Part shown: in pieces, positions 11,852 through 21,119 of the stretch
Layout of the letters: each line of letters starts with the position of its first letter
How positions within the stretch are numbered: the first letter of the stretch is position 1
DNA from: Cellulophaga omnivescoria
GTDB taxonomy: Bacteria; Bacteroidota; Bacteroidia; Flavobacteriales; Flavobacteriaceae
Assembly (NCBI RefSeq): GCF_001999725.1
Contig: NZ_MDDP01000034.1
Span: 1-64,000, forward strand
DNA: 64,000 nucleotides
Reading direction: 5' to 3'
The notes under the pieces: model-generated
Seen by the model: only the letters and a program-made list of their open reading frames with translations
Told to the model about the DNA's origin: nothing
Database searches by the model: none
Program-made: the position numbers and the translations under genes

Positions 11852-11888
11852 CATATAAACCGGCATTTGTTACAGATTTTACAATAAA

Positions 11889-11926
11889 AAAACAGCGTTA
11901 ATCTATGTTTAGAAAAACGCTGTTTT
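11889..11926 (-). terminator. Terminator of the cytochrome c gene
   Basis: An 11-bp perfect stem AAAACAGCGTT / AACGCTGTTTT is followed on the minus strand by a T run. It lies 20 nt past the stop of the lipoprotein cytochrome c gene. Confidence 0.8.
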
Positions 11927-11945
11927 AAAAAATTAAAGATTTATT

Positions 11946-12428
11946 TTATAACGTCCTGAAATACTCCGTTATAGCTCTTGCTTCTTCTTCTGTTAAGCCT
12001 TGATTAGTCATTAAAGCATTATTATATTCTTTAAACAAAGCTTTAGCTATAGGATCTTCTTTTAGCATACCATCAGGGTTTAATATCATATTCATAACCC
12101 ACTCCGGACTTCTTCTGTCCAATACTCCCTTAACAGCTGGACCAATTAAACGCATATCTGTTGCATGGCAAGCAACACATTTAGAACTAAAAATAGATTC
12201 GCCTGTTGCAGCCATTTCTTTATCTACTTCTGCACCTAAATCTACAGACTTTATAGGGCCAACACCCTTATTGTCCATATCTACAGGAACTCCTTCTTGC
12301 TTTGCTGCCGATTTATCTTCCTTTTTGGTACGGTTCATTTCAAAACCATCGGATTTTTTATCCTCCTTTTTGTCGCCACAACTCGCCATAAATACGCCTG
12401 CAACTAAGATTAAAAATAATTTTTTCAT
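11946..12428 (-). CDS. Lipoprotein c-type cytochrome
   Basis: A 160-aa predicted lipoprotein: signal peptide with lipobox MASC (Cys17), then a long charged Lys/Asp/Glu linker, then one class I cytochrome c domain. The haem-binding site is CVACH at residues 84-88. The likely sixth ligand is a methionine in the MILNPDGML segment. It would carry electrons in the periplasm, anchored to a membrane. The partner is unknown: no oxidase or reductase is adjacent, although the nitronate monooxygenase and YheT-type hydrolase genes lie upstream on the same strand, 41 bp away. Confidence 0.9.
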   Translation of the reverse strand: MKKLFLILVAGVFMASCGDKKEDKKSDGFEMNRTKKEDKSAAKQEGVPVDMDNKGVGPIKSVDLGAEVDKEMAATGESIFSSKCVACHATDMRLIGPAVKGVLDRRSPEWVMNMILNPDGMLKEDPIAKALFKEYNNALMTNQGLTEEEARAITEYFRTL

Positions 12429-12469
12429 GTGTTTAAGTTTTAAAGCACTAATATAAGCAATACTCTTAT

Positions 12470-13432
12470 TTAAACCTTCTCTTCTAAAAATTTAACTACC
12501 CTTTTTTCTGAGTACGTGATGTTATTATTATCATAAAACCCAACATGACCTCCATACAATGGCATTTCTAAAAATAAGTTACTATTTTGCTTTGCCTCTT
12601 TAACAGGATAACAAGCAGCACCTAAAAAAGAATCGTTTTTAGCATTAATAATTAAAGTTGGTACTTTTATTTTATCCAAAAACTGCAAACAACTAGCTTT
12701 TTCATAATAATCTAAAGCGTTTATAAAACCATTTACTTTACTAGTATACACATCGTCAAAATCTTTTAAGGTTTTTATTTTGTTTATTTCTGACTCATTA
12801 ATTTTATCTGGATATTGCTTATGTTTTATTCGCAATTTTTGTAGCAAACGTTTTTTAAAATTAGAAGCATACAGTATATTTTTTGGCTTTAGCAATTCTT
12901 CTAAAGAACTAGCCAAGTTACAGGGAACAGAAACTCCTATGCCAGCTTTAATTTCTGGTGGTCTTTGCCTATTCTCTCCTAAATATTTTAAAATTAAATT
13001 ACCGCCTAAACTAAAACCTTGCAATACTATTTTAGAATATGTTTTTAAACCTAAAATATGCTGCACAACGGCATCTAGATCTTCTGTAGCGCCAGAGTGG
13101 TAAGACCTAAATAACACATTAGCTTCTCCACTACAACCTCTTAAATTTACCGCACACACATTATAGTTACATAGCAAAAGCTCTCGGGTTGCACCCAAAA
13201 TATAAGGTCTTTGTGCGTTACCCTCTAAACCGTGTACAACTATAACAACTTTATCTGTTTTTGTAGCTGTAAAACTCCAATCTAAATCTAAAAAATCGCC
13301 ATCTGCCAATTGTATACGCTCTCTTTTTTGCGTTGGCACTTTTACAGACCTAAATAAACCCGTGTAAAGTGTAGAGAAATGCCCACTTTTAAAAAATAAA
13401 GGAGGGTTATAAGCTGATTCTAATATTGGCAT
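12470..13432 (-). CDS. Alpha/beta hydrolase, YheT/EMB8 type
   Basis: A 320-aa cytoplasmic alpha/beta hydrolase of the YheT family (PF00561 type). The oxyanion region VVIVVHGLEGNAQRPYI, the nucleophile elbow GFSLGGNLILKYLGE, the LIINAKNDSFL strand with the acidic residue, and the catalytic His in PLYGGHVGFYD are all in place. The early NPPLFFKSGHFSTLY segment is diagnostic for this subfamily. Substrates of bacterial members are not known; ester or lipid hydrolysis is assumed. It begins 4 bp after the nitronate monooxygenase gene, so the two are probably co-transcribed. Confidence 0.92.
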   Translation of the reverse strand: MPILESAYNPPLFFKSGHFSTLYTGLFRSVKVPTQKRERIQLADGDFLDLDWSFTATKTDKVVIVVHGLEGNAQRPYILGATRELLLCNYNVCAVNLRGCSGEANVLFRSYHSGATEDLDAVVQHILGLKTYSKIVLQGFSLGGNLILKYLGENRQRPPEIKAGIGVSVPCNLASSLEELLKPKNILYASNFKKRLLQKLRIKHKQYPDKINESEINKIKTLKDFDDVYTSKVNGFINALDYYEKASCLQFLDKIKVPTLIINAKNDSFLGAACYPVKEAKQNSNLFLEMPLYGGHVGFYDNNNITYSEKRVVKFLEEKV

Positions 13433-13436
13433 TATA

Positions 13437-14411
13437 CTATTTAGGGTAAACTTCTAGTAATTTCTTTTGTTCCTCTATAGCTTCTACAAATTCGGTTTTT
13501 AAAGTAGCAACTAAATCAGCTACAGGAACTGCATTGTTAATATTTGTAACACCTTGACCTGCAGACCAAATGGTTTTCCAAGCTTTAGCCTCGGTGTCCA
13601 TTTCTTTTCCGAAGTCTATTTTAGTATCTTTTTTTAAATCTTCTTCTGTAATACCTGCCGCTTTTAAACTTGCTCCCAAAAAGTTAGCGTGCACACCAGA
13701 TATAGATGCCGTGTAAACAACATCACTAGCTCCGGCTTCAATAATCATTTTTCTATAATCTTCTGTAGCCTTACTTTCTGTGGTATTTATAAATCGAGTT
13801 CCCATATAAGCAACATCTGCGCCCATTTGCCTTGCAGAAGCTATATCTCTTCCTGTACTAATACAACCAGATAATATAACCGTTTTAGTAAAAAACTTTT
13901 TAATTTCTGCAACCAAAGGCATAGGGTTTAATGTACCTGCATGACCACCTGCACCAGCAGCAACAACTATTAAACCATCTACCCCAGCTTCTGCTGCTTT
14001 TTCTGCATGACGCTTTTTAATTACATCATGAAAAACAAGACCTCCATAGCTATGCACAGCATCTACAACCTGTGATACCGCACCTAAAGAAGTTATAATT
14101 AAAGGCACCTTATGTTTTATGCACAACATAAGATCTGCCTCTAAACGCGGATTTGTTTGGTGCACAATTAAATTAACACCAAATGGAGCAGCTTTTTTAC
14201 CTGTTTCTTCTTCAAACGTTTTTAGCTCTTCTTTTATTTGAATTAACCATTCTTCAAACCCCTCACTTGTTCTTTGGTTTAATGCAGGAAAAGTACCTAC
14301 TATTCCGTTTTTACAACATTCTATAACCAACTTTGGTCCTGATATTAAAAACATTGGTGCGGCTATAACAGGCAAAGAAAGATCTTTTACAAATGGGGCT
14401 ATTGTTCTCAT
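13437..14411 (-). CDS. Nitronate monooxygenase (2-nitropropane dioxygenase family)
   Basis: An FMN-dependent TIM-barrel oxygenase, 324 aa. Characteristic parts are PVIAAPMFLISGPKLV near the N-terminus, the glycine-rich GLIVVAAGAGGHAGT flavin-phosphate loop containing the catalytic His, LSGCISTGRDIASARQMGAD, and YMGTRFINTTES. The family oxidises alkyl nitronates such as propionate-3-nitronate. Some members are only distantly related enoyl reductases (FabK), so the substrate is an inference. It heads the run of three minus-strand genes ending with the cytochrome c lipoprotein. Confidence 0.92.
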   Translation of the reverse strand: MRTIAPFVKDLSLPVIAAPMFLISGPKLVIECCKNGIVGTFPALNQRTSEGFEEWLIQIKEELKTFEEETGKKAAPFGVNLIVHQTNPRLEADLMLCIKHKVPLIITSLGAVSQVVDAVHSYGGLVFHDVIKKRHAEKAAEAGVDGLIVVAAGAGGHAGTLNPMPLVAEIKKFFTKTVILSGCISTGRDIASARQMGADVAYMGTRFINTTESKATEDYRKMIIEAGASDVVYTASISGVHANFLGASLKAAGITEEDLKKDTKIDFGKEMDTEAKAWKTIWSAGQGVTNINNAVPVADLVATLKTEFVEAIEEQKKLLEVYPK

Positions 14412-14511
14412 GAATTTGGTTTTTTGTTAATACTATAAATTTAAAAAATTAACTACTTTTTATAAAGTAATATGTTTAAGTTTCTCAAAACTATAGTATT
14501 TTTATCATTTA

Positions 14512-14525
14512 TTATGCATGCATAA
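14512..14525. promoter_or_regulatory. 14-bp perfect palindrome before the thioesterase gene
   Basis: TTATGCATGCATAA is a perfect inverted repeat without spacer, 19 bp upstream of the thioesterase ATG, in the divergent gap shared with the nitronate monooxygenase gene. Operator-like, but the binding factor is unknown. Confidence 0.35.
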
Positions 14526-14544
14526 CAATTAATTCTAAAAAAAT

Positions 14545-15024
14545 ATGTACTTAAAAGAGTTTGAAATTAGATGGAGTGATATTGATGCTAACTGGCATTT
14601 AGCCAATTCTGCATACGTAAATTATATGAGCCAAACTAGAATGGGCTTTTTAATGGAACTAGGTTTTAACCAAAAAACTATGGCAGATTATAAAATTGGC
14701 CCTGTGGTTTTTTACGAGCACATTTATTACTTTAAAGAGGCATTTTTTGGCAAACCTGTAAAAGTATCTTTAGAATTAAAGGGATTAAGTGAAGACGGAA
14801 AATTTTTTAAATTTCATCATAACTTTTTTGATTCTAAAGGAAGAAATTTTGCCCACTGTGAAATTTTAGGGGCTTGGATAGATTTACAAACAAGAAGTTT
14901 AACTGGATTACCTGAAGAATTTATGAACGCTTTTTCTAGAGTTGAAAAAGCTAATGACTTTAAATTACTCACAAAAGAAGACACTCGTAAATTTGCAAAG
15001 GTTCCTAAAGATTTAGAAGTTTAG
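14545..15024 (+). CDS. Hotdog-fold acyl-CoA thioesterase
   Basis: A 159-aa protein of the 4HBT/YbgC-type hotdog family. The N-terminal signature RWSDIDANWHLANSAYVNYM corresponds to the family RxxDxDxxGHxNNxxYxxY pattern and contains the catalytic Asp. The conserved Gly-His step is altered to Asn-Trp-His, which should not by itself remove activity. It would hydrolyse acyl-CoA or a related thioester in the cytoplasm; the acyl group is unknown. Its 3' end overlaps the stop of the convergent EamA gene by 4 bp. Confidence 0.85.
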   Translation: MYLKEFEIRWSDIDANWHLANSAYVNYMSQTRMGFLMELGFNQKTMADYKIGPVVFYEHIYYFKEAFFGKPVKVSLELKGLSEDGKFFKFHHNFFDSKGRNFAHCEILGAWIDLQTRSLTGLPEEFMNAFSRVEKANDFKLLTKEDTRKFAKVPKDLEV

Positions 15025-15920
15025 GTTTTTACTTGCAATTTATTTTTTTTAGTTGCCAAATACAATCCTAAAATAACTAAAACGGTACCTACTACTTTAA
15101 CCATAGTTAAACTGTCCTTACCTGTTACAACTGCAAATAAAATTCCTATTAATGGTTGCGCATAAGAAAAAGCACTTACGGTAGATGCCTTTAATTGCGA
15201 CAATCCGTAAACGTTAAATAAATAAGTTAAAAAAGTAGTCCCTACAATAACAAAAATAATAGAGCCAATACCACTAGTTGGTATTGTGCTCCATTCAATT
15301 TCTCTAAATTCTGAAATTGTAATTGGAAAACATAAAACCAAGCCTAATGTAAAAAGCCATTTTAATAAAGTAAACATATGGTATTTTTCTAATAGCTTTT
15401 TTATTAAAATTAAATAAACACCATAGCTAATTGCATTTACAACAAATAATGCATTACCTAATGGAATATTAGGTGCATCTTGCCTAAATTCTGCTCCATA
15501 AAGAATTAAAAATAATGCCCCAACAAGACCAAGTGCTATACCAAATCCTTTTTGCAATGTAATTTTTTCTTTTATAAAAATAGCAGACATTACCACTACT
15601 AGTATTGGAACTATAGTAATTAATACAGCACTATTTATTGGCGTAGACAATTCTAAACCCTTAAAAAAAGTAAGCATATTTATTCCCATACCAGTTAAAG
15701 CACATAAAAATAGTCTACCCCAATCTGTACGCTTTATTTTTTGATTTGGTATAAAAAAAGAACACATCCAAAATAAAAAAGAAGCACCAAGCAACCGCAC
15801 CATTATAAATCCAAAAGGTTTAATATAAGTTGGCATTACACCCTTTGCTATTGTATGGTTTATACCATAAATAGTGGTAGCTCCTAAGCAAGCCAGTATA
15901 GCTAATGTTCTTTTACTCAA
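15021..15920 (-). CDS. EamA/DMT-family transporter
   Basis: A 299-aa membrane protein with ten predicted helices in two five-helix halves, each an EamA domain (PF00892). Examples are ATTIYGINHTIAKG in the first half and GNALFVVNAISYGVYLILIKK opening the second. Proteins of this drug/metabolite transporter type usually export amino acids or small metabolites; the substrate cannot be read from the sequence. Its ATG overlaps the stop of the upstream ArsC-like gene in an ATGA arrangement, so the two are translationally coupled. Confidence 0.92.
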   Translation of the reverse strand: MSKRTLAILACLGATTIYGINHTIAKGVMPTYIKPFGFIMVRLLGASFLFWMCSFFIPNQKIKRTDWGRLFLCALTGMGINMLTFFKGLELSTPINSAVLITIVPILVVVMSAIFIKEKITLQKGFGIALGLVGALFLILYGAEFRQDAPNIPLGNALFVVNAISYGVYLILIKKLLEKYHMFTLLKWLFTLGLVLCFPITISEFREIEWSTIPTSGIGSIIFVIVGTTFLTYLFNVYGLSQLKASTVSAFSYAQPLIGILFAVVTGKDSLTMVKVVGTVLVILGLYLATKKNKLQVKT

Positions 15921-16270
15921 TTGTGAATTTTTTCTTTTGCTGCGGCAATCACTTTTTTACTGTTGCCTACAAATATTGCATTGTTTACCAATATCACAGG
16001 TCTTTTTAAAAAGGTATAATGTTCTAAAATTAAATTTTTATAATCTTCTTCTTGCAATTGTTTTTGTGCCAGACCTTTTTCTTTGTAAAGTCTTGCTCTT
16101 TTACTAAACAAAGCTTCATAATTACCGGTTAAGCTATGCATTTCTTGCAGCTGTTGTTCTGTTATTTCTTCGGTTTTAATATCCTGTAGTACAAAACCAT
16201 CTAGAGGTTGTAATTCTTTTAAAATTCTTTTACAAGTATCACAGGTACTTAAATGATATATTTTCTTCAT
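15917..16270 (-). CDS. ArsC/Spx-like thioredoxin-fold protein
   Basis: About 117 aa when started at the ATG giving MKKIYHLSTCDTCKR. A longer in-frame extension of 20 residues upstream is unlikely, because this Met sits exactly at the usual start of the fold. The CxxC motif (CDTC), ARLYKEKGL and the late LKRPVILVN with the cis-Pro are typical of the arsenate reductase/Spx family (PF03960). No arsenic resistance genes are nearby, so a general redox or regulatory role is as likely as arsenate reduction. Operon with the EamA exporter through a 4-bp overlap. Confidence 0.85.
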   Translation of the reverse strand: MKKIYHLSTCDTCKRILKELQPLDGFVLQDIKTEEITEQQLQEMHSLTGNYEALFSKRARLYKEKGLAQKQLQEEDYKNLILEHYTFLKRPVILVNNAIFVGNSKKVIAAAKEKIHN

Positions 16271-16369
16271 TTTTATTAAACGATTTAGAATATTATTTAG
16301 AAACAAAAAACTAAGTGCAAAGAAACCCAATTTGGTTGAATTGTACTATTTTTATCAAAAAACATAATA

Positions 16370-16831
16370 GTGGAATATTTACTTGACAACTCTAAGCAAA
16401 TTAGAAAAATATTATTAAAAATTTTAGATGAAACTCCTAAAGATTTACTGTTAGAAATTCCTAAAAATTTTAACAACAACATTTGGTGGAACATTGCGCA
16501 TGTTGTAGTTACACAACAACTACTTGTTTACAAATTTAGCGGTATGCCTATGCTGGTTTCTGATGAAATGGTGGAAAAATACAAAAAAGGTACTTTTCCA
16601 GATGGCACAGCTACAGATGAAGAAATAACACAAATTAAAGAACTTTTGTTTAGCACTTTAAAACAAACGGAGCTAGATTATAATGCCGGAAATTTTAAAA
16701 GTTACACTCCATATACTACAAGCTTAAATATTACATTAAGTAATGTTGTAGAGGCTATGAAATTTAACGCACTGCATGAAGGCATACACATAGGATCTAT
16801 ATTAGCCTTAAAAAGAAATATTGGAAAATAA
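16370..16831 (+). CDS. DinB family protein
   Basis: A 153-aa four-helix DinB/YfiT-like protein (PF12867). The pattern of metal-binding histidines is visible: His in NIWWNIAHVVVTQQLLVY after helix 2, and the pair in NALHEGIHIGSILAL at the C-terminus, which would bind a divalent metal. Start is GTG, 39 nt before which lies the start of the previous, divergent gene. DinB-like proteins include thiol transferases such as BstA; the actual substrate here is unknown. Confidence 0.85.
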   Translation: MEYLLDNSKQIRKILLKILDETPKDLLLEIPKNFNNNIWWNIAHVVVTQQLLVYKFSGMPMLVSDEMVEKYKKGTFPDGTATDEEITQIKELLFSTLKQTELDYNAGNFKSYTPYTTSLNITLSNVVEAMKFNALHEGIHIGSILALKRNIGK

Positions 16832-16840
16832 CAACAAACA

Positions 16841-16869
16841 AAGAGTAATCTTACACAAAGGTTACTCTT
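16841..16869. terminator. Weak hairpin between convergent genes
   Basis: Stem AAGAGTAA / TTACTCTT with a 13-nt loop lies between the DinB gene and the DUF3298 gene and overlaps the stop codon of the latter. No strong T run, so termination is uncertain. Confidence 0.4.
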
Positions 16870-17611
16870 GTTCTTTACCTTTTACAACAAGCATATTATT
16901 TACTTCCTTATAAGGTAACAACACTTCTATTTGCCCATCTGCGTATGAACCAACTTCATACGTATTGTAAAGCAACTTTAAACCTTTTTTTGTGTACCCT
17001 ATATTACTTGGCAAAGTAAACACCTCTTCTTCAAACATAAAACCCGTGTCATTTATAGGTACATTAGCCGGGATTTTTTCTTGCGTTCTAAACTTTAATT
17101 CTGCTAAGTTGTAAAATTCTTCTTTGCTAGCAATTAACTCTTCATTAGAAAGTAAAGTTCCTTTTACAGCATCAAAATTTAACAAAATACTAGACTCATA
17201 ACCATGAGCACCACCAGTAAACTCATACGTTTCTAAATCTATGGTAATAATTTTATCTGTTTCATAAACTACTTCCCCATTTATGGTTACTTCCCAACGT
17301 GTTGCATCTCCAGGTAATTTTTCTTTTACACTTAAAAATTCGTCGTTTAAAGAAGAAATTGCATCATCTATATTATCAACAGTTATATCATCATCAAAAA
17401 TTAATAACGATATTATTTTCTCCTTAATTTTATTATTAATTGTTTCACTAACTTTTGTTTGCTTTACGGCTTTAGGTACATTAATTACAACAAGCGGTTT
17501 ATTAGTTTCTTTTTCTGTAGTAAAATTTAGAGTACCAAAAGAAACCTCTTTTTTATTATTACAGCCAATTAAAACAATTAAAAAAAGGAATAAGAAAAAT
17601 TTATTATTCAT
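16862..17611 (-). CDS. DUF3298/DUF4163-type lipoprotein
   Basis: A 249-aa predicted lipoprotein, signal peptide ending LIGC (Cys17). The middle contains DLETYEFTGGAHGYESSILLNFD, a signature of the DUF4163/DUF3298 pair (RsiV-like), where this GGAHG segment joins the two domains. In Bacillus a related protein acts as an anti-sigma factor and lysozyme sensor, but this one has no cytoplasmic anti-sigma region, so only the extracytoplasmic fold is shared. An exact TATCTTTG promoter box lies upstream, back to back with the promoter of the divergent gene. Confidence 0.85.
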   Translation of the reverse strand: MNNKFFLFLFLIVLIGCNNKKEVSFGTLNFTTEKETNKPLVVINVPKAVKQTKVSETINNKIKEKIISLLIFDDDITVDNIDDAISSLNDEFLSVKEKLPGDATRWEVTINGEVVYETDKIITIDLETYEFTGGAHGYESSILLNFDAVKGTLLSNEELIASKEEFYNLAELKFRTQEKIPANVPINDTGFMFEEEVFTLPSNIGYTKKGLKLLYNTYEVGSYADGQIEVLLPYKEVNNMLVVKGKEQE

Positions 17612-17646
17612 AGTTAAATAAGATTGTGCAAGCGCATTGTATTCTG

Positions 17647-17666
17647 CAAAGATAACGATACATTTG
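17647..17666. promoter_or_regulatory. Overlapping divergent promoter boxes
   Basis: On the minus strand TATCTTTG (17654-17647) serves the DUF3298 lipoprotein. On the plus strand TACATTTG (17659-17666) serves the trans-sulfuration gene. Both match TAnnTTTG exactly and are 4 bp apart, so polymerases would compete for the site. Confidence 0.6.
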
Positions 17667-17684
17667 TGTTATAAATAAAGAAGT

Positions 17685-18839
17685 GTGGGCAAAAATAATT
17701 TAAAATTTAACAGCAAAACTATTCACGGAGGTCAAGAACCAGATAAGGCGTACGGAGCTGTTATGCCACCTATTTACCAGACCTCTACCTATGCACAAAC
17801 TGCTCCTGGAGTGCATAATGGTTATGAGTACTCTAGAAGTGCAAACCCTACCAGAACCGCATTAGAAAAATCTTTAGCAAGTATAGAAAATGGAAATTAT
17901 GGACTTGTATTTGGTAGCGGCATTGCTGCTATAGATGCTGTTATTAAACTCTTAAGCCCTGGTGATGAGGTTATCTCTACAAGTGATTTGTATGGAGGAA
18001 GTTACCGACTTTTTAAACAAGTTTACGAGAAATTTGGAATTATTTTTCATTTTGTAGATATGTCTAACACTAGTACTATTGAAAATTATATTAATAGTAA
18101 CACAAAACTTATTTGGGTAGAAACACCAACAAACCCAATGATGAATATTATTGATATTGCCGCCGCCGGTAAAATAGCAAAAAAACATAATATACCTTTA
18201 GCTGTAGACAATACCTTTGCTACTCCTTATTTACAAACCCCTTTAGATTTAGGAGCAGATATTGTAATGCATTCTGCTACAAAATATTTAGGAGGCCATA
18301 GTGATGTTGTTATGGGTGCTTTAATTGTAAACAATAAAGATTTAGCAGATAAGTTATATTTTATACAAAAAGCTAGTGGTGCAATATGTGGCCCTATGGA
18401 TAGTTTTTTAGTTTTAAGAGGTATAAAAACATTGCATGTTAGAATGCAGCGCCACTGCGAAAACGGTAAGGCTATTGCTAATTACCTTGCAAACCACCCT
18501 AAAGTTGAAAAAGTGTTTTGGCCAGGATTTGATACACACCCAAATTACAATATTGCTAAAAGCCAAATGAAAGGCTTTGGTGGTATGTTATCTTTTATAC
18601 CAAAAGGAGCAGATTATAATGAGGCTATAGAGATAATTAAAAAGTTAGAGGTTTTTACACTAGCAGAGAGTTTAGGCGGGGTAGAAAGTTTAGCTGGTCA
18701 TCCTGCTAGTATGACACACGCTAGCATGCCAAAAAAAGAAAGAGAAAAAAACGGAATTGTAGACTCTTTAATACGACTTAGTGTTGGTATTGAAGATGAA
18801 AACGACTTAATTGATGACCTTAAACAGGCCATTGGATAA
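17685..18839 (+). CDS. PLP-dependent trans-sulfuration enzyme (cystathionine gamma-synthase/lyase family)
   Basis: A 384-aa Cys/Met-metabolism enzyme (PF01053). The PLP lysine lies in HSATKYLGGHSDVVMG; the YEYSRSANPTRTALE and VESLAGHPASMTHASM segments are family hallmarks. It works as a cytoplasmic tetramer in methionine/cysteine metabolism. The choice between cystathionine gamma-synthase, gamma-lyase and homocysteine-forming sulfhydrylase cannot be settled from motifs alone; beta/gamma-lyase or synthase are both plausible. The start is GTG, 18 nt after an exact TACATTTG promoter box. No other met/cys genes are adjacent. Confidence 0.92.
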   Translation: MGKNNLKFNSKTIHGGQEPDKAYGAVMPPIYQTSTYAQTAPGVHNGYEYSRSANPTRTALEKSLASIENGNYGLVFGSGIAAIDAVIKLLSPGDEVISTSDLYGGSYRLFKQVYEKFGIIFHFVDMSNTSTIENYINSNTKLIWVETPTNPMMNIIDIAAAGKIAKKHNIPLAVDNTFATPYLQTPLDLGADIVMHSATKYLGGHSDVVMGALIVNNKDLADKLYFIQKASGAICGPMDSFLVLRGIKTLHVRMQRHCENGKAIANYLANHPKVEKVFWPGFDTHPNYNIAKSQMKGFGGMLSFIPKGADYNEAIEIIKKLEVFTLAESLGGVESLAGHPASMTHASMPKKEREKNGIVDSLIRLSVGIEDENDLIDDLKQAIG

Positions 18840-18889
18840 TAATTTTATCAAATTTTTAAAAAAACAAGGTGTAAATTATATAAATAGTA

Positions 18890-18897
18890 TAATTTTG
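18890..18897 (+). promoter_or_regulatory. -7 box for gdhA
   Basis: TAATTTTG followed by CC matches TAnnTTTG exactly, 47 nt before the gdhA ATG. Confidence 0.55.
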
Positions 18898-18920
18898 CCG
18901 TTATAATTTTAATTCAATAA

Positions 18921-20288
<1,368 letters not shown>

Positions 20289-20306
20289 AACAACATATAA
20301 TTATTA

Positions 20307-20342
20307 AAAAGCTCCATTAAGTTTTCTTAATGGAGCTTTTTC
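20307..20342 (+). terminator. Terminator of gdhA
   Basis: A 15-bp perfect stem AAAAGCTCCATTAAG / CTTAATGGAGCTTTT with a TTTT loop and a following T-rich run, 18 nt after the gdhA stop. Confidence 0.9.
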
Positions 20343-20398
20343 TTTTTCAATTAAAAAACTTATCAATTTACTATCTTTACATTACCTAAAAATTACTA

Positions 20399-21118
20399 AT
20401 GCAAGTAACCACAAAAGCTATTGTACTCTCTGCCCTTAAATATGGCGACAATAGTTTAATTGTTAAAGCATATACCTTATCAGACGGATTAAAATCATAT
20501 TTACTAAAAGGAGTTTTGTCTTCTAAAAAAGGAAAAATTAAGGCCGCTTATTTTCAACCTTTAACTCAATTAGAGTTAATTGCCGTACACAAAAATAAAG
20601 GAACACTAGAAAGCATTAGAGAAGCTAAAACCAGTTATTATTACCAAACATTACACACTAATATTGCAAAAAATGCAATGACACAGTTTTTAGCTGAAAT
20701 GTTAAGCAATAGTTTATTTGAAGAAGAGCCAAACGAAAACCTCTTTAATTATATAGAAGCAGCTTTGCAATGGTTAGATACAGAAACTCAAATTGCAAAT
20801 TTTCATCTTCACTTTTTACTAAGTATTACTAAGTATTTAGGTTTTTATCCAGACGATAAAAACAACCATTTATTATATTTTGATTTGCTGGAAGGTAGTT
20901 TTACAAACAAACCATCTTTAAATCCAATTATAGAAGGTAATAATTTAAATTATTTTAAAACCTTCTTAGGCATAAATTTTGATGCTATATATACAATTAA
21001 AATGACTAAAACCGACAGGCAAGAGCTGCTAAAGTCGCTTATTTTATATTTTGAATTACATTTACAAGGATTTAGAAAACCAAAGTCTCTTGTTATTTTA
21101 AATGAAATTTTCCGTTAG
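20399..21118 (+). CDS. recO: DNA repair protein RecO
   Basis: It loads RecA at gaps together with RecR (RecFOR pathway). The 239-aa protein has the N-terminal OB-fold start MQVTTKAIVLSALKYGDNSL followed by KGVLSSKKGKIKAAYFQPL, then the helical C-terminal domain with FLAEMLSNSLFEEEPNENLF. This matches Bacteroidota RecO, which lack the usual four-cysteine zinc site; no Cys quartet is seen here. The stop is 1 bp before the start of the following TonB receptor gene, so the two are probably co-transcribed. Confidence 0.92.
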   Translation: MQVTTKAIVLSALKYGDNSLIVKAYTLSDGLKSYLLKGVLSSKKGKIKAAYFQPLTQLELIAVHKNKGTLESIREAKTSYYYQTLHTNIAKNAMTQFLAEMLSNSLFEEEPNENLFNYIEAALQWLDTETQIANFHLHFLLSITKYLGFYPDDKNNHLLYFDLLEGSFTNKPSLNPIIEGNNLNYFKTFLGINFDAIYTIKMTKTDRQELLKSLILYFELHLQGFRKPKSLVILNEIFR

Positions 21119-21119
21119 T

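Noticed and set aside
15917-16330. Longer start for the ArsC/Spx-like gene
   Set aside because: The extra 20 residues are hydrophobic and precede the normal fold start; the internal ATG at 16270 fits the family.
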